Assembly (NCBI GenBank): GCA_947166355.1
Contig: CAMVDX010000001.1
Location: forward strand, 124,001 to 188,000
Source: an uncultured Treponema sp.
GTDB taxonomy: Bacteria; Spirochaetota; Spirochaetia; Treponematales; Treponemataceae
DNA length: 64,000 nucleotides
Direction of reading: 5' to 3'
Of the stretch, positions 7,385 to 18,700 are shown in pieces. A program made the translations under genes and the position numbers. The number at the start of each line of letters is the position of its first letter. The first letter of the stretch is position 1. The notes under the pieces were generated by a model. The model was not told the DNA's origin, did not search any database, and worked only from the letters and a program-made list of their open reading frames with translations.

Positions 7385-8695
7385 ATGAACTTAAAATATT
7401 ATCAGAAAGAATCAGAATGTATGCCGCTGGAGGAATTGCGTAAGCTCCAGGGCGAGAGACTGGCAAAAAACTTCCGCCATGTTTATGAAAATGTTGAGTA
7501 TTACAGAAAGCGCTGCGAAGAAGCAGGCGTTACTCCGGATGATATTAAAGGCCTCGACGACCTTGATAAAATTCCGTTCACCTGCAAGGATGACCTCCGC
7601 GCAACTTACCCATACGGACTTTTTGCTGTTCCAATGAGCAAGGTTGTACGTATTCACGCTTCGAGCGGAACTACAGGAAAGCAGATTGTCGTAGGCTACA
7701 CAAAAGAAGACCTGGACATCTGGGATGACTGTACTGCCCGCCAGCTGGTTGCAATCGGCTGTGATGAAAATGACGTTCTGCAGACAGCCTATGGCTACGG
7801 ACTTTTTACCGGAGGCTTTGGAGTTCACGGCGGAGCAACTAAGCTTGGCCTTGAAGTAATTCCGATTTCCAGCGGAAACACCCAGCGTCAGATTACCTTT
7901 ATGCAGGACTTAAAATCAACAGTGCTTGCCTGTACGCCGTCCTACGCTGCCTACCTTGGCGAAACTCTTAAAGAGATGGGCCTCACTCCGGCTGATATTC
8001 ATCTTAAGGCTGGTATTTTTGGAGCTGAGCCTTGGACAGAAGAAATGCGCCGCGACATCGAAAAATCTCTCGGCCTTAAGGCTTATGATATTTATGGTCT
8101 TACAGAAGTTATGGGACCTGGTGTTGCTTACGAATGTAGCGAGCAGGCCGGCATGCACGTAAACGAAGACCACTTCATCATCGAAACAATTGATCCAAAA
8201 ACAGGAAAACGCCTGCCAGACGGCGAGAAGGGCGAGCTGGTATTTACTGCAATCACAAAGCAGGCCTTTCCTCTGATGCGCTTCCGCACAAAGGATATCG
8301 GCGTTTTGAACCGTGCTCCTTGTGCCTGTGGACGTACTTTTGTTCGTATGAGTAAACCAATGGGTCGTACAGATGACATGCTTATTATCCGCGGAGTTAA
8401 CGTATTTCCAAGTCAGATTGAGGGTGTTCTTATGCAGAACGGTTACCCTGCAAACTACGAGATTCACGTTGGTCGCGTAAACAATACAGATACCTTCGAA
8501 ATTAAGGTAGAAATGACAGCTGAAAAGTTCAGCGATGTGGTTTCTGAAGTAAACAAGGCAGAAAAGCAGCTTGAGTCTGCATTGCTCAGCGTTCTTCAGA
8601 TTAAGGCAAAGGTTACTCTGGTTGCGCCAAAGAGTATTGCCCGTTCAGAAGGTAAGGCAAAGAGAGTAATTGATACGAGAAAGTTACATGATTAA
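7385..8695 (+). CDS. Phenylacetate-CoA ligase family protein (aryl-acid:CoA ligase)
   Basis: The 436-residue protein is a full-length member of the PaaK family of adenylate-forming enzymes. Visible motifs are the phosphate-binding loop ASSGTTGKQ, the YGLTEVMGPG segment, the RFRTKD hinge region, and a C-terminal domain with GRTDDMLIIRG. It activates aryl acids such as phenylacetate or indoleacetate to CoA thioesters using ATP. Together with iorAB and the ACT gene it forms a module found in many anaerobes that connects aryl acids with aromatic amino acids. The start at 7385 follows GAGGAACAT; a longer frame upstream only translates the inverted repeat and is rejected. Confidence 0.9.
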   Translation: MNLKYYQKESECMPLEELRKLQGERLAKNFRHVYENVEYYRKRCEEAGVTPDDIKGLDDLDKIPFTCKDDLRATYPYGLFAVPMSKVVRIHASSGTTGKQIVVGYTKEDLDIWDDCTARQLVAIGCDENDVLQTAYGYGLFTGGFGVHGGATKLGLEVIPISSGNTQRQITFMQDLKSTVLACTPSYAAYLGETLKEMGLTPADIHLKAGIFGAEPWTEEMRRDIEKSLGLKAYDIYGLTEVMGPGVAYECSEQAGMHVNEDHFIIETIDPKTGKRLPDGEKGELVFTAITKQAFPLMRFRTKDIGVLNRAPCACGRTFVRMSKPMGRTDDMLIIRGVNVFPSQIEGVLMQNGYPANYEIHVGRVNNTDTFEIKVEMTAEKFSDVVSEVNKAEKQLESALLSVLQIKAKVTLVAPKSIARSEGKAKRVIDTRKLHD

Positions 8696-8704
8696 CCTAT
8701 AGCA

Positions 8705-8743
8705 GGTGGTTTCGATACACCGCTTCGCGGCACTCAACCACCG
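8705..8743. repeat. Palindromic repeat between the CoA ligase and ACT genes
   Basis: This is another copy with ends GGTGGTTTCGATACAC and CACTCAACCACCG. It lies within what is probably one operon, so the hairpin would be present in the mRNA. Confidence 0.75.
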
Positions 8744-8760
8744 TATTTAAGGAGATTTTT

Positions 8761-9192
8761 ATGACAATAGAACAGATTTCAATTTTTATCGAAAACAGAA
8801 AAAATGCATTGGCAGAATTCACAAACGTTCTGGCAACGCATAATATCAATATGCGGGCAATGAGCCTGGCAGATACCAGCGACTTTGGTATTGCGCGAAT
8901 TATCGTAGATGATGCTGCTTCGGTGCAGGGGGCTTTGGAACGCTCTCATTACATTGTAAAGGTAACTCCGGTAATTGCGGTTGAGATTCCTGATGAAGCT
9001 GGAAGCCTGAACCGAATTCTGAAGATTCTTGCAGATAACGGTCGCAACGTTGAGTACATGTACGGCTTTACTGGCCGCAAGTCTGGCTCGGCTTATATGA
9101 TTATCCGCTGTACTGATGTTCCGGAGACTGAGAAGGTTCTGGAGAAGGCAGGAATCAGAATGATTGGTCAGAAGGATCTGGCTGAGATTTAA
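8761..9192 (+). CDS. Tandem ACT-domain protein
   Basis: The 143-residue protein consists of two ACT domains (about residues 3-65 and 70-140), the second with the phrase VEIPDEAGSLNRILKIL. Proteins of this type are routinely encoded next to iorAB and PaaK-like genes and are thought to sense aromatic amino acids or aryl compounds. No catalytic domain is present, so it is likely a small-molecule-binding regulator or a partner of the ligase. It follows the ligase by 65 bases with AAGGAG before the start and is probably co-transcribed. Confidence 0.85.
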   Translation: MTIEQISIFIENRKNALAEFTNVLATHNINMRAMSLADTSDFGIARIIVDDAASVQGALERSHYIVKVTPVIAVEIPDEAGSLNRILKILADNGRNVEYMYGFTGRKSGSAYMIIRCTDVPETEKVLEKAGIRMIGQKDLAEI

Positions 9193-9580
9193 TGGATTGA
9201 GGCTTGATAATGCAATTTCAAGCCTCAAAACGAATGAGTCAAGGCTTTAAGCGAAGCGTGCCTTGACCATTCGTATTGCTTCGCCTTCGGCTCGTAATGA
9301 CGTAGCCTTTGTTGCAGTGACGGCGGCTTGTGGTAATTTACTGAAATCGTCATTGCGAGGAGCGAAAGCGACGTGGCAATCTATTGATGTGGATTGCTTC
9401 GCTGCGCTCGCAATGACGGGCGCTTTGTTGCAATGACGGCGGCTTGTGGTAATTTGTAGACATCGTCATTGCGAGGAGCGAGAGCGACGCGGCAATCTAT
9501 TGAAGTGGATTGCTTCGCTTTCGGCTCGCAATGACGTAGACTTTGTTGCAATGACGGCGCATTGTTGTAATGGCGAGTGT
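9193..9580. repeat. Terminator-like hairpins and REP array
   Basis: Directly after the ACT gene, GAGGCTTG pairs with CAAGCCTC, and a second, larger hairpin pairs AGTCAAGGC with GCCTTGAC within GAATG...CATTC flanks. Beyond it are two to three units of the GTCATTGCGAGGAGCG repeat with GGATTGCTTCGC segments. No gene is visible. Confidence 0.7.
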
Positions 9581-10966
9581 TTATTCGAGGTCGTCTAGGT
9601 CGTCCAGTTCTTCAAGATCTTCTAAGTCTTCTACATCATCAACAACAGAGTCCGCAATTGTGCCAACGTCGCTCAGAATGTAATTGTTGTAATTTACGAT
9701 TACGTTGCTGAAGTCTACACTGAGCATACTCTGGAAAACCTGCTGTTCTTCCAGAAGCGCATCAAAATCTTCTATAACAAACTTAGTAATTTCCGGATCC
9801 AGCTCGCCGTTTTTAGTCATGTCGGCAATAATCGAAAGTGTCTTATCTTTAGAGAATTCGCCTTTATAACTGCGGCTGTCGTGTAGCGCACTGGTAATGT
9901 CTGCAACTGTAAGAATTCTTTGGACAAGGGTAAGGTCTTTAGCTTCTACATGGCGGGGGTATCCTTTTCCGTTCAGTTTTTCGTGATGGCGGTAAACAGT
10001 TTCGATAATCTCTTCACTTACATGACCGCTTAAAATGCGCTTTGAATGATTTACATGATGACGCATAATTCCCATGTCTTCGGGTGAAAGCTTTCCCGGA
10101 AATTCCAGAATGCGCTGCGGTGTTGCAATCTTTCCGATGTCGTGAAGGAAGGCACTGTTGTAAAGCGTTGTCAAATCATTGCTGCTAAGATTCATTCTGA
10201 GTCCGAGCGAAAGTGCATAGCCGGAAGTGTTTATTGAATGCTTCATCGTGGATGTACTCTTAAAGTCCAGAAGTTGAATCAGCATTTTTTCAAGCATTTT
10301 ATTTTCTTCTTCAGGAAGCAGAATGGTTGAAATGAAATCATTAATTTCTTCGGTATGAGTGCCAGCTCTGATTTTATCTGTAAGAATGTTGCCTTTGTTA
10401 GCTATGCCAAACGCTTCAACATATTCAGGATCAAAATAACCGGGAGCGAGTTCGTTTAAGTCTGCGGGCAGCTGCTTATCAGGATTTTTCATTATATAGT
10501 CGCTGATTCTTGCACACATGTAGATAACGTCTTTGTATTCTTCCTGATAAAGATATTTGCGTAAATCCTTATTGTGTGGCTGCAGAAAATTTTGAAGGGC
10601 AAGTGCATCATTTTTGAGCGGAGTCATGTATTCAAGATAGTAGCAGGCAAATACATATTTACTTTCTATTGATTTTTCGTTTGTAAAATACTTAAGATTT
10701 GAATCGTGAGGGTTATAATTAAAATGAAGGTCTTCGCGTAAAAAGCCGAGTGTATGAAAGATTGCAAGCATAACGAGTTTTTTGGAATTGCATTCTTCAT
10801 TCATAGGATGAACACAGACTGTTTTATAACAGAGATACGCTGTCCTCACGCTATGAAGAACAACTTCCTTATTTATGCAGGCAAGCATTCTAAGCGCGAT
10901 ATTCGCCATATCCGGGGCTTTAAGAACATGATGAATTTGTTCAATTCCTTTTTCTAAAGACAGCAT
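9581..10966 (-). CDS. HD-GYP domain protein (probable cyclic-di-GMP phosphodiesterase)
   Basis: This is a 461-residue cytoplasmic protein. The HD-GYP domain at about residues 235-395 keeps the metal-binding HD pair in HDIGK (His275-Asp276), HHEKLNGKGYP with His327-His328 and GYP at 335-337, so it looks catalytically competent. The domain hydrolyses cyclic-di-GMP (family knowledge). The N-terminal 200 residues have a degenerate HD-like look (HSVRTAYLCYKT and AIFHTLG) but no recognised sensor. The last 20 residues are a run of Asp/Glu/Leu (VEDLEDLEELDDLDDLE), an unusual acidic tail that might bind a basic partner. It is encoded next to era on the same strand. Confidence 0.88.
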   Translation of the reverse strand: MLSLEKGIEQIHHVLKAPDMANIALRMLACINKEVVLHSVRTAYLCYKTVCVHPMNEECNSKKLVMLAIFHTLGFLREDLHFNYNPHDSNLKYFTNEKSIESKYVFACYYLEYMTPLKNDALALQNFLQPHNKDLRKYLYQEEYKDVIYMCARISDYIMKNPDKQLPADLNELAPGYFDPEYVEAFGIANKGNILTDKIRAGTHTEEINDFISTILLPEEENKMLEKMLIQLLDFKSTSTMKHSINTSGYALSLGLRMNLSSNDLTTLYNSAFLHDIGKIATPQRILEFPGKLSPEDMGIMRHHVNHSKRILSGHVSEEIIETVYRHHEKLNGKGYPRHVEAKDLTLVQRILTVADITSALHDSRSYKGEFSKDKTLSIIADMTKNGELDPEITKFVIEDFDALLEEQQVFQSMLSVDFSNVIVNYNNYILSDVGTIADSVVDDVEDLEDLEELDDLDDLE

Positions 10967-11000
10967 ATTAATTTATCGGTTTTCATCTCCATTTCATTAA

Positions 11001-11918
11001 CTATGTTATGAGGCGGTTCAGAGTGTAGTCACGTTGACGCCAGTTTTTATCTACTTTTACCTGTAAATCCAGGTCGATTTTTTGAATATAAATTTCGGAA
11101 AGCTTGCGCACGGCAGCAGTTCGGATTTCTTTAATTTTGGAAGCGCCTTTGCCGATTACGATTCCTTTCTGGCTTTCGCGTTCTACGCACAAAAAGGCGC
11201 GAATCCAGAGTTTTTTTCCTTCGTTGCGGTGTTCAATATCTGCGACCTCTACATAAACAGCATGAGGGATTTCATCCTGAAGCCTGTTGATTGCTTCGCC
11301 ACGGATAACTTCGCATACACGGAAAGTCAAATCCTGGTCGGTGTAGAGTTCTTCATCATAAACTGGTTCACCTTCCGGCGAAATAGAGTAGAGTGCTTTG
11401 AGAACTTCGTTAATTCCTGTGTCTTTTTCGGCAGACATTTCGAGAATGCGGTCGCCGGAGATTTGAGGAAGATTTTCGCTTATAAACTGACGTACAGGAA
11501 GCGGGCGGCTTGCAGGTAAATCGCATTTGTTGATTGCAACGACAGTTTTGGACTGAAGGCTTTTAAGAAGAGCAGCGGTTTTTACTTCTTCTTCTCCAGG
11601 CGCACGGGTTGAATCAATTACATAGAGCGCGCAGTCAATTCCTTCGAGCTGACTTTCTGTAACGTTACGAAGCCGCAGGTTCAGTTTTTTTTCTGAATCA
11701 TGATAGCCGGGTGTATCTATAAAAATCAACTGGCCGAGGGAAGTATTTACAATTCCCTTGATGGCGTTGCGTGTTGTCTGGGGAATCGGCGAGACAATGC
11801 TCACAGGCTCCTGGCAGGCGGTATTTAAAAAAGTAGACTTTCCTGCACTTGGCCGGCCGATAATTGCAACTACGGCGGTGCGGAGAGATTCGGCTGTTTC
11901 TTTGTTTTCTTCACTCAT
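11001..11918 (-). CDS. era: GTPase Era
   Basis: The 305-residue protein has the GTPase motifs G1 GRPSAGKST (residues 21-29), G3 DTPG and G4 NKCD, then a C-terminal KH domain with VIGKGASKIKEIRT. The length is normal. Era binds the 3' end of 16S rRNA and assists 30S maturation. In place of the usual NVGKS, G1 reads SAGKS, a mild variation. No Shine-Dalgarno sequence is present; instead a -10 box lies six bases before the ATG, so the mRNA may be leaderless. Confidence 0.95.
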   Translation of the reverse strand: MSEENKETAESLRTAVVAIIGRPSAGKSTFLNTACQEPVSIVSPIPQTTRNAIKGIVNTSLGQLIFIDTPGYHDSEKKLNLRLRNVTESQLEGIDCALYVIDSTRAPGEEEVKTAALLKSLQSKTVVAINKCDLPASRPLPVRQFISENLPQISGDRILEMSAEKDTGINEVLKALYSISPEGEPVYDEELYTDQDLTFRVCEVIRGEAINRLQDEIPHAVYVEVADIEHRNEGKKLWIRAFLCVERESQKGIVIGKGASKIKEIRTAAVRKLSEIYIQKIDLDLQVKVDKNWRQRDYTLNRLIT

Positions 11919-11924
11919 ATTATA

Positions 11925-11953
11925 ATTATAACAGTAGAGTACTCTCCGCGCAA
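11925..11953 (-). promoter_or_regulatory. Era promoter, probably giving a leaderless transcript
   Basis: On the minus strand TTGCGC (11948-11953) and TATAAT (11925-11930) are 17 bases apart. The expected transcription start, about seven bases downstream of the -10 box, coincides with the era ATG at 11918. Confidence 0.55.
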
Positions 11954-11977
11954 CTCTGAAAAATCATGCTTGAAAAA

Positions 11978-12499
11978 TCAGGCTTGGTTGGGTATCTTTT
12001 TCTGGAGTTCAAGCACCTGCGCAAGGGGCAATTTTACACATTTTGCAATGATTTCGGGAGATACCTTTTCTTTAAGAAATTCTATTGCATCTTCCACGGC
12101 TTTCTGGCTGGCACCTTCAGCAAGAGCTTCGTATCTAATGTCATGGTCATGTAAATTCATGGCTAAATAATCACTCCTGGATTGTTCGTCTTCTTTATAA
12201 TCCGCTACAAGTCTGGAAAGACGCCTTGAAAAATCATCTTCTTCCGGCTCGTTTGTAGAAATGAAGTGAAGAAAACTCCGTATCAGCGGATCTTTTTCCT
12301 TCTCGTAACCACTTGCATTATAAAGTACCTTTATTGTTTTGTCATCAAGTTTTACGTCGCTGTTCTCGTTGCAGACATTTGTGAAGGTGTAGCAGGGAAG
12401 CCCGAAATGCTTATCTTTTTCATCTTTAAAAGGATCTTCTTTGCAGATGAACAGTATGTAGCTTTCTTTGAAGGTGAGTTCATCAAATGATTTTGGCAT
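11978..12499 (-). pseudogene. C-terminal remnant of an Rpn/PD-(D/E)XK nuclease family protein
   Basis: The 173 residues align by eye with the second half of the Rpn (recombination-promoting nuclease, transposase_31-like) family: TFKESYILFICKEDPF, then YNASGYEKEKDPLIRSFL, then DDFSRRLSRLVADYKEDEQS and an EGASQKA tail. Intact members have about 280-310 residues with the nuclease core in the first 120, and that part is missing here. An ATG with AGGAGG in front lies exactly at the truncation point, so the shortened protein may still be made, but it should lack nuclease activity. Confidence 0.7.
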
Positions 12500-12776
12500 G
12501 AGGCCTCCTCGTATTAAGTGCCGGGAAATAAAAAATCCTACACTATAATATGAGTCTCATTTTTCGAAAAAAGGAAATGAAACGGGAAAAAAGTTTGAGA
12601 AAGATGAAAAAAACTCGGGAATATGGATTGCCGCGTCCCCGTCATTGCGAGCCGAAGGCGAAGCAATCCACAGTAATAGATTGCTTCGTCGTCCTTGCGG
12701 ACTCCTCGCAATGACGAGCTCCCGCAGATTGCCACGTCGCTGTCGCTCCTCACAATGACAATGACGTGGCAATCTT
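12500..12776. repeat. REP-like repeats between the Rpn remnant and the giant lipoprotein gene
   Basis: From about 12628 to 12770 the region has GTCATTGCGAGCC, GAAGCAATCCAC, ATTGCTTCGTCG and CTCGCAATGACGAGC blocks. The A/T-rich part at 12530-12620 may hold a promoter for the remnant gene but nothing is clear. Confidence 0.65.
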
Positions 12777-15700
12777 TTACTTCTTCTTGCGCTTGAGGGC
12801 GTACAAGCTGCCGGCGAGACCACTGAGAGCTGCGAGCATTGTGAGCATTACTACGATTACGGCGGTCTTCGAAGAAGAGGTTTCTTCTGAAGAGTCAGTT
12901 TCTGATATTGTGGTTTCGACAGGCTCAACCACCGCAGATGCAGGTTCAACCACCGCAGATGCAGGCTCAACCACCGCAGATGCAGGTTCAACCACAGCAG
13001 ATGTAGATTCAGCTATAAGAGACTTTGGAGCAACCATTGCAGATGTCGGTGCAGTTACCGTAGTTGTCGCTTCGAGACGTTCGCTTTGTGAGCTTTCCAG
13101 GTTTTCGTCCGTAAGCTTGCTACTTGAGATTTCGCTAGCCTCGGTTACAGCAGATGTTACTTTAGCTGCCTTCTTAGCTTTTTTAGCTTTCTTTGAAGTC
13201 TTCTTGTTTGAAGCTGCTGCATCAGATGCAGGTGCAGCCTCGTGTGTGAAGATGTTTGTTACCTTTTCAAAGAAGGTTGGTGTAGAACGCTGTGGCGCAG
13301 CATATTCATCTGAGTCATTGTTTCCTGAAAGCTTTGAAGCAATGTCGCTGATGAAGCCGCCAGAGCCTGTTGATGTAATGTTACCATAACCGCCTTCTGG
13401 GAATACTGTAAGTTCGGTAGTTCCATTAATGATGATTTTTGGATCAGCTTGAACTATGTCGTTTGTGCCATCTTTCTTAGGGTGTACATAAATCTTAAGC
13501 TTTAAGCCTACGGCACTGCTATCTGTATGATTAATACGAATATTATCACCTGTCAGAGTTGCAGTACCTGATGTCTGATTTATCGCTGTGCAATCGGTAA
13601 ATTGAATCTGACCGGTAATACTGTTGCCGCTACCCGTAGCCCATACTACACCAGTGTTATCTCCATTTGGAGCAGGAGACAATGCAATAGAAGTTATTAC
13701 TGCACCTATTGGAAGATTAATGCTGACAAGATAGTCTTTGCTTGCAGAAGTCCAGCCAACTGGAGTAGTAGCGTTAAGAGGAGTAACAGTACTAATTATT
13801 ACATTTGAGGAACTTAATTCCGGTGTAGTTATCCACCACTGAACACCATAATCGAGCGTTTCGCTTCCATTATTACCAAGATAATATGCAGAAGAAACGT
13901 TTCCTACTTTGTCCCTAAAGAAGAAGGCGAGTCGAGTATGTACAGTCGTAATATCTGGTAATGTGAATACGTAGTTGGCATCATCTTCATCTGCAGTCAT
14001 TGATTGCCAGCTGTAAGTGTTATTATTAGCTGAGGCATTATAACCATTGGCCTCTGCTGTTGTTACAGTTTGTACTATCTTATACTGAACAGCATCATCT
14101 GGGAGATCTGTCTTTGGATACATTATCTTTGTTCCGCTAGGGAAGTAGTTTGACTTTTGATAATCGCCAATCTTTGGAACGAGTGCATAAGGTATAGTTC
14201 CAATTGTAGATGTATAGCCTTTAATCTTATTTACGCCACTATCCGCTACTACCTTTGATGTATTATCATTAGCAAGTTTAGGAGCTGTACCATCAGGTGT
14301 AAGTACAAATGTCATAAGGGCTGCAGATTTATTTCCAGCTTTATCGCTTGCATAAATACTGTATTCTTTAGTAGTCGTCCAGCTGTCTGAGAAATCAATT
14401 TGATTTACACCGTCGTCATTTGAATCCATATTATGAGGATTTCCAGTTGAAGACTGGTAGTAAAGTCTATCAAAGCCGGAATTAGCACCAGAAGTAGCGT
14501 ATTCTGCAAATTTTGCTGAAAGATCATCAAAGACAATCTTCTTTACAACAGCAGGATTATAAGTGATTGTTGTAGTTGTTCCTTCTGTTGAAAGAATGTA
14601 ATCTCCTGACAAAACTGTATCCGAAACGGCAGTTGCATCAGTATCACTTGCATTTAGAATCCTAAAGGTAAGAGCCTGACTTTCTGCAAGAGCTGGCGCA
14701 GTTGTATCTTTTACAAGTGTTTTGGCATCAGTAGTCATTTCCTGAACATGGCCTACTCGGTCTGTGAACTTGAAGGTGTAGGTAGTTTCAGCGGTTGGAG
14801 CGGCAAATTTATAAACTACTGCGCTGTCTGTAATTGCAAGGTCTGGATTTGGATTTTCGCCGACTGTTTGTGGGATTTCTCCATAATCACCTGTTCCGCC
14901 AGTTACAGCCTTAACTTCATACTTAACAATATCAGTTCCTGTCTTTGTAAAGTTGATGACTGCGGTTTCGCCGCGCAGATAGTAAGTTTCGCTTGTAGTA
15001 TTCTGCCATGCGTTGTTAGTCTGGCTTGCAGAGTCTATTGCCTGAATTGTTCCCATTGTAAAGTCCGGACCTGCTGCATCTGATGTAAGAGTGAAGGTCT
15101 TTACAGTTCGTTTGTTTCCGGCCCAGTCTTCTGCGCTAATTACGTAAGTATGTGTTGTATTATCGGCAGTTGCAAGCGTAATCAGACACTTGTTAGAAGA
15201 GATTGCTGGAGTAGTAGAGCCTGTTAATTCAATTTCTGTAGAATCGATTTGTAACCAGAATCTTCTTATGCCAGAGGTTGCATCTGAAATTGGAGAAAGG
15301 TCAAGTTCGAATCTGTTGATTTCGTCTGCATTGTAGATAATTGGTCTGGTTGTGGCAGTGGCGTCTGCATTGTCGATATAATAGGTGTTGCCAATTGCGG
15401 CAGATACCGTTCCGTCAGTTTCTTCTTTTTTGAATGAGTAAGTAACATCATCTATTGGATCAGCTGTATCTTTTTGCAGAGTGATAGTAGTTGAAATTAC
15501 AGTTTCGTTTAATACATCGTCTACAGCCTTGAACTTATAAGTTGTTGAAGCTTCTGGAACAGCGAATACATAAGAAACTGTATGAGTTGCATTTGAAGTA
15601 TTAACTGTTGTTGTTATAGGAGCCCAGGTAGATCCGTCGTCTGTACTTAACTGGTAAGAAGTGATATCTTCATGAGTCTTTGTAAAGTTGATTACAGCAT

Positions 15701-18700
15701 AATCTTTGTTCAAAAAGTAAACTTCGTTTGTTGAAGTTGAAGATGGAGCTGCATCACAAGAGCTTGCACTTGAACCGTCTGCAACCTCTGACTTCATTAC
15801 ACGAGTTGTTGTGCCTGTTGTACCGGCAAGGGCGAAGTCTGGTAAATCTGCATTTGGCTTAAGAATAAAGGTTCGAAGAATTTTTTCATCATTACCTGCA
15901 TTGTCTTTTACACTTATAATATAAGATGATTGAGCAGTTTCTCCATTAGTAAGAGTAATATCATAATATCCATCAGTTTTAATAGAAGAAACTGCTGTTC
16001 CATTTACAGAGAAGTTTTCTATTCCGGAACGATCGATACCATTTACAGCATCAGTAACATTTGAAACATCAATTCTGATTTTTGTTATATGGTTAGCACT
16101 TCCGCTTTCTTCTGAGTTTGAACTGTACTTAATTTCTACTGTAGGATTTCCATTTGAGTCTGTTCCAGTAGTCTCAAGTCCAGCAGTAAGAGTTTTTGGA
16201 TTAGAATCATTGTAAAGTGTATAACCTATAAGGCCACCGTTTTCTGTAGCAGGAACAGTTGGTTCCCACTTATCTTTCTGGAGCTTAATGCAGTTTGTAC
16301 CGCTTGAAACGCCGCGAATCACCCTGTTACCTACAAGGTCTTCTGCCATAAAATAGTAGATTGTAGCTGTATCTGGTGCTGCAAAGCTGAATGAGACTTT
16401 GTGGTTAGTAGAATCTCGTGTAACGCTTGCGGTGGTATCAGGTGGTGTTACATCTGAAGCTGTTCTTTCATAAATGCTGCCATTAAGTTCATACTTATCC
16501 CAGTGAGCAGTAGTTGCATTGTATTCATACCAGTGTGAATTATCGTTACTCCATCTGTAGTGAGCGTTTGCATCAGACTCGTCAGATTGTGTAAAGCTTA
16601 CTACAGCTCTGTCATTTTTAAGATAGAAGATACCATTATATTTAACAGAATTGATTGCGTTTGTTCCGTCTTCTGCAGTTGCCTGAATGTCTGCTTCGGC
16701 AGGCTGTGGGAATGCCGGTGCCTGGTCATCTGACTGAGTTATGAATGTATAAAGTGTGGTATTGTAGCTGATGTTATCATATACTTTTATAGTGTATCGA
16801 TAATATTTGCCTACATCGTTGCCAGAAAGGTCGAGCTGATAATGTCTGCTTGAGTCAATTCTTATGTCGTCTGTACTGGCAGTTGTTGGCAAACTGTCAC
16901 CTGATGCTCGATCCCATATCTTAATGTCAGACTCTTGTGTTGGAGAAGTAAAGGCTAAATCTGTAGAACTTTCCTTAATAACCTGGAAGTACTTTATACC
17001 GGCTCTTTCTGTATTGGATACTTTATCGGTGATAGGATTAAGGTTCAAATCAATCTTATTGATGAAGTAAGGGCTGCTTGTGGTTGAACTGTATTTTATC
17101 AGACGAGAATTTGCAGAATTTTCAGGATATGCAGTATTAATGCCGGCTGCTTCAAGATTCCTTTCGGTTGAATCGTAATTTGTAGAGTAGGTTAAAGTTC
17201 CGGTAGGAGCCCATTCGTCGTGTACAAGTCTTTTGTAAAAGTTTTTGACTGTGTTTCCAACTTCATCTTTTGCCATGAACTGGTAATATTTCTTTGTTTC
17301 AGGCGCATCAAGGGTGTAGGTGATGGTTGTAGAAGTACTTGCTACTGGTGTATGGTCTGAATTATGCCATTCTGAAACATTTGTATAACTTGTATAAATA
17401 CCGCTGTCTCCCCAGTAATAATACCCAGTAGGGTCTGTTACATTTGAACTTGTGATATTGAATTGTACAACGGCCTTATCACCTTTAAGATACCATGTAC
17501 TGTGTAAGAGAGCATCTGAATCTTCATTAACAGCCGCAATTGTTTTTGCTTCATTTGCCCAAATAGTCATATCTGAAAGAACTGGAGCCAGTCCGTCTGG
17601 CTTGAGGGTAAAGGTTCTGAGAGTGCGGGAGTTTCCAATATTATCATTTACTGTGAAAGCGTAAATCTTTGGATCATCTAAGTATGTAGTTAGTGTCAGT
17701 GTCAAAAGTTTTGTAGAATCATTAAAGGACAAATGATCATCGGCTAAGTCGGTATCGTCTATACTCTTTGGAGTTCCGTTATCAATAGAAACCTTAATGT
17801 CTGAAATATCGAAGCCTGAACGTTGAATACCTGTAAGTGAGGCATTGCCGTCTGCGGCAACATTATCTGTTACCTTTGAGAAGTCAAATACAATCTTATT
17901 AATGAAGTTAGGGCTATCTTTTGATGGATTAGAACTGTATTTGATTTCAACAGCGGCAGAGTCTCCTGTACCGCTTGTGGTAATGAGGCTGTTTCCGCTG
18001 GTACCGTTGAATGCAGTTTTGTCTTTTTCTTCTGTGTCCTTGTAAAGCTTGTAATCAATGAGACCGTTGTTTTCTGAAGCAGGTACAGCTGGTGCCCATT
18101 CGTCGCGCTGCAATGTTACTGTATTGTAGGTTGTTGCTGAGCTAGAATAGTAGCTTTGTGAAGAAATATTTTTTGCTTTATCTATTACGCGGAAATAATA
18201 TTCTGTTTGATTTTCAGGAGCTGACCATTCAAATACAGCACTTGTTGAAGTTGTAGAGGTAAGATATGAAGCAGGAATATCTGTCCAGGCAGACCAGCTT
18301 CCCCATGAATAGGTTCCAGAAGTGCTCTTTTCATAGGTTCTGTATTGCCACTGGTAGCGTTCAATTCCAGTTCCTGAACTATCAGAAGCATCAGCTGTAA
18401 TTTTTACAGTCTGACTTTGAATATACTTTCTATTATTATATGTTGGGGCGGTAGTAGTTGAGCCTGAACTAGGATAATTAACAGATTTTATTGATGATCC
18501 TGTAAAGGAGATGCTTGGCCTTGTATTATCATAAGTCCACTTGTTATTACCGGCAGGACCATTAAGAGCATATTCATTTGAGGATTCTATAAGTGTACCT
18601 GATGTAGAATTACCTTCTCTTGAATAAATCTTAATCTTCAATGATTTGTCTGTTAATGCATTAAGATCAGTAAATCCGGATAACGGAATCTTGTATACGA

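Noticed and set aside
12905..13010. CRISPR array
   Set aside because: The four 21-base units are contiguous with no spacers and are read in frame as ASAVVEP.
12766..13389. A 207-codon plus-strand open frame at the end of the giant gene
   Set aside because: It mirrors the tandem repeat and low-complexity tail of the lipoprotein and has no translational signals.
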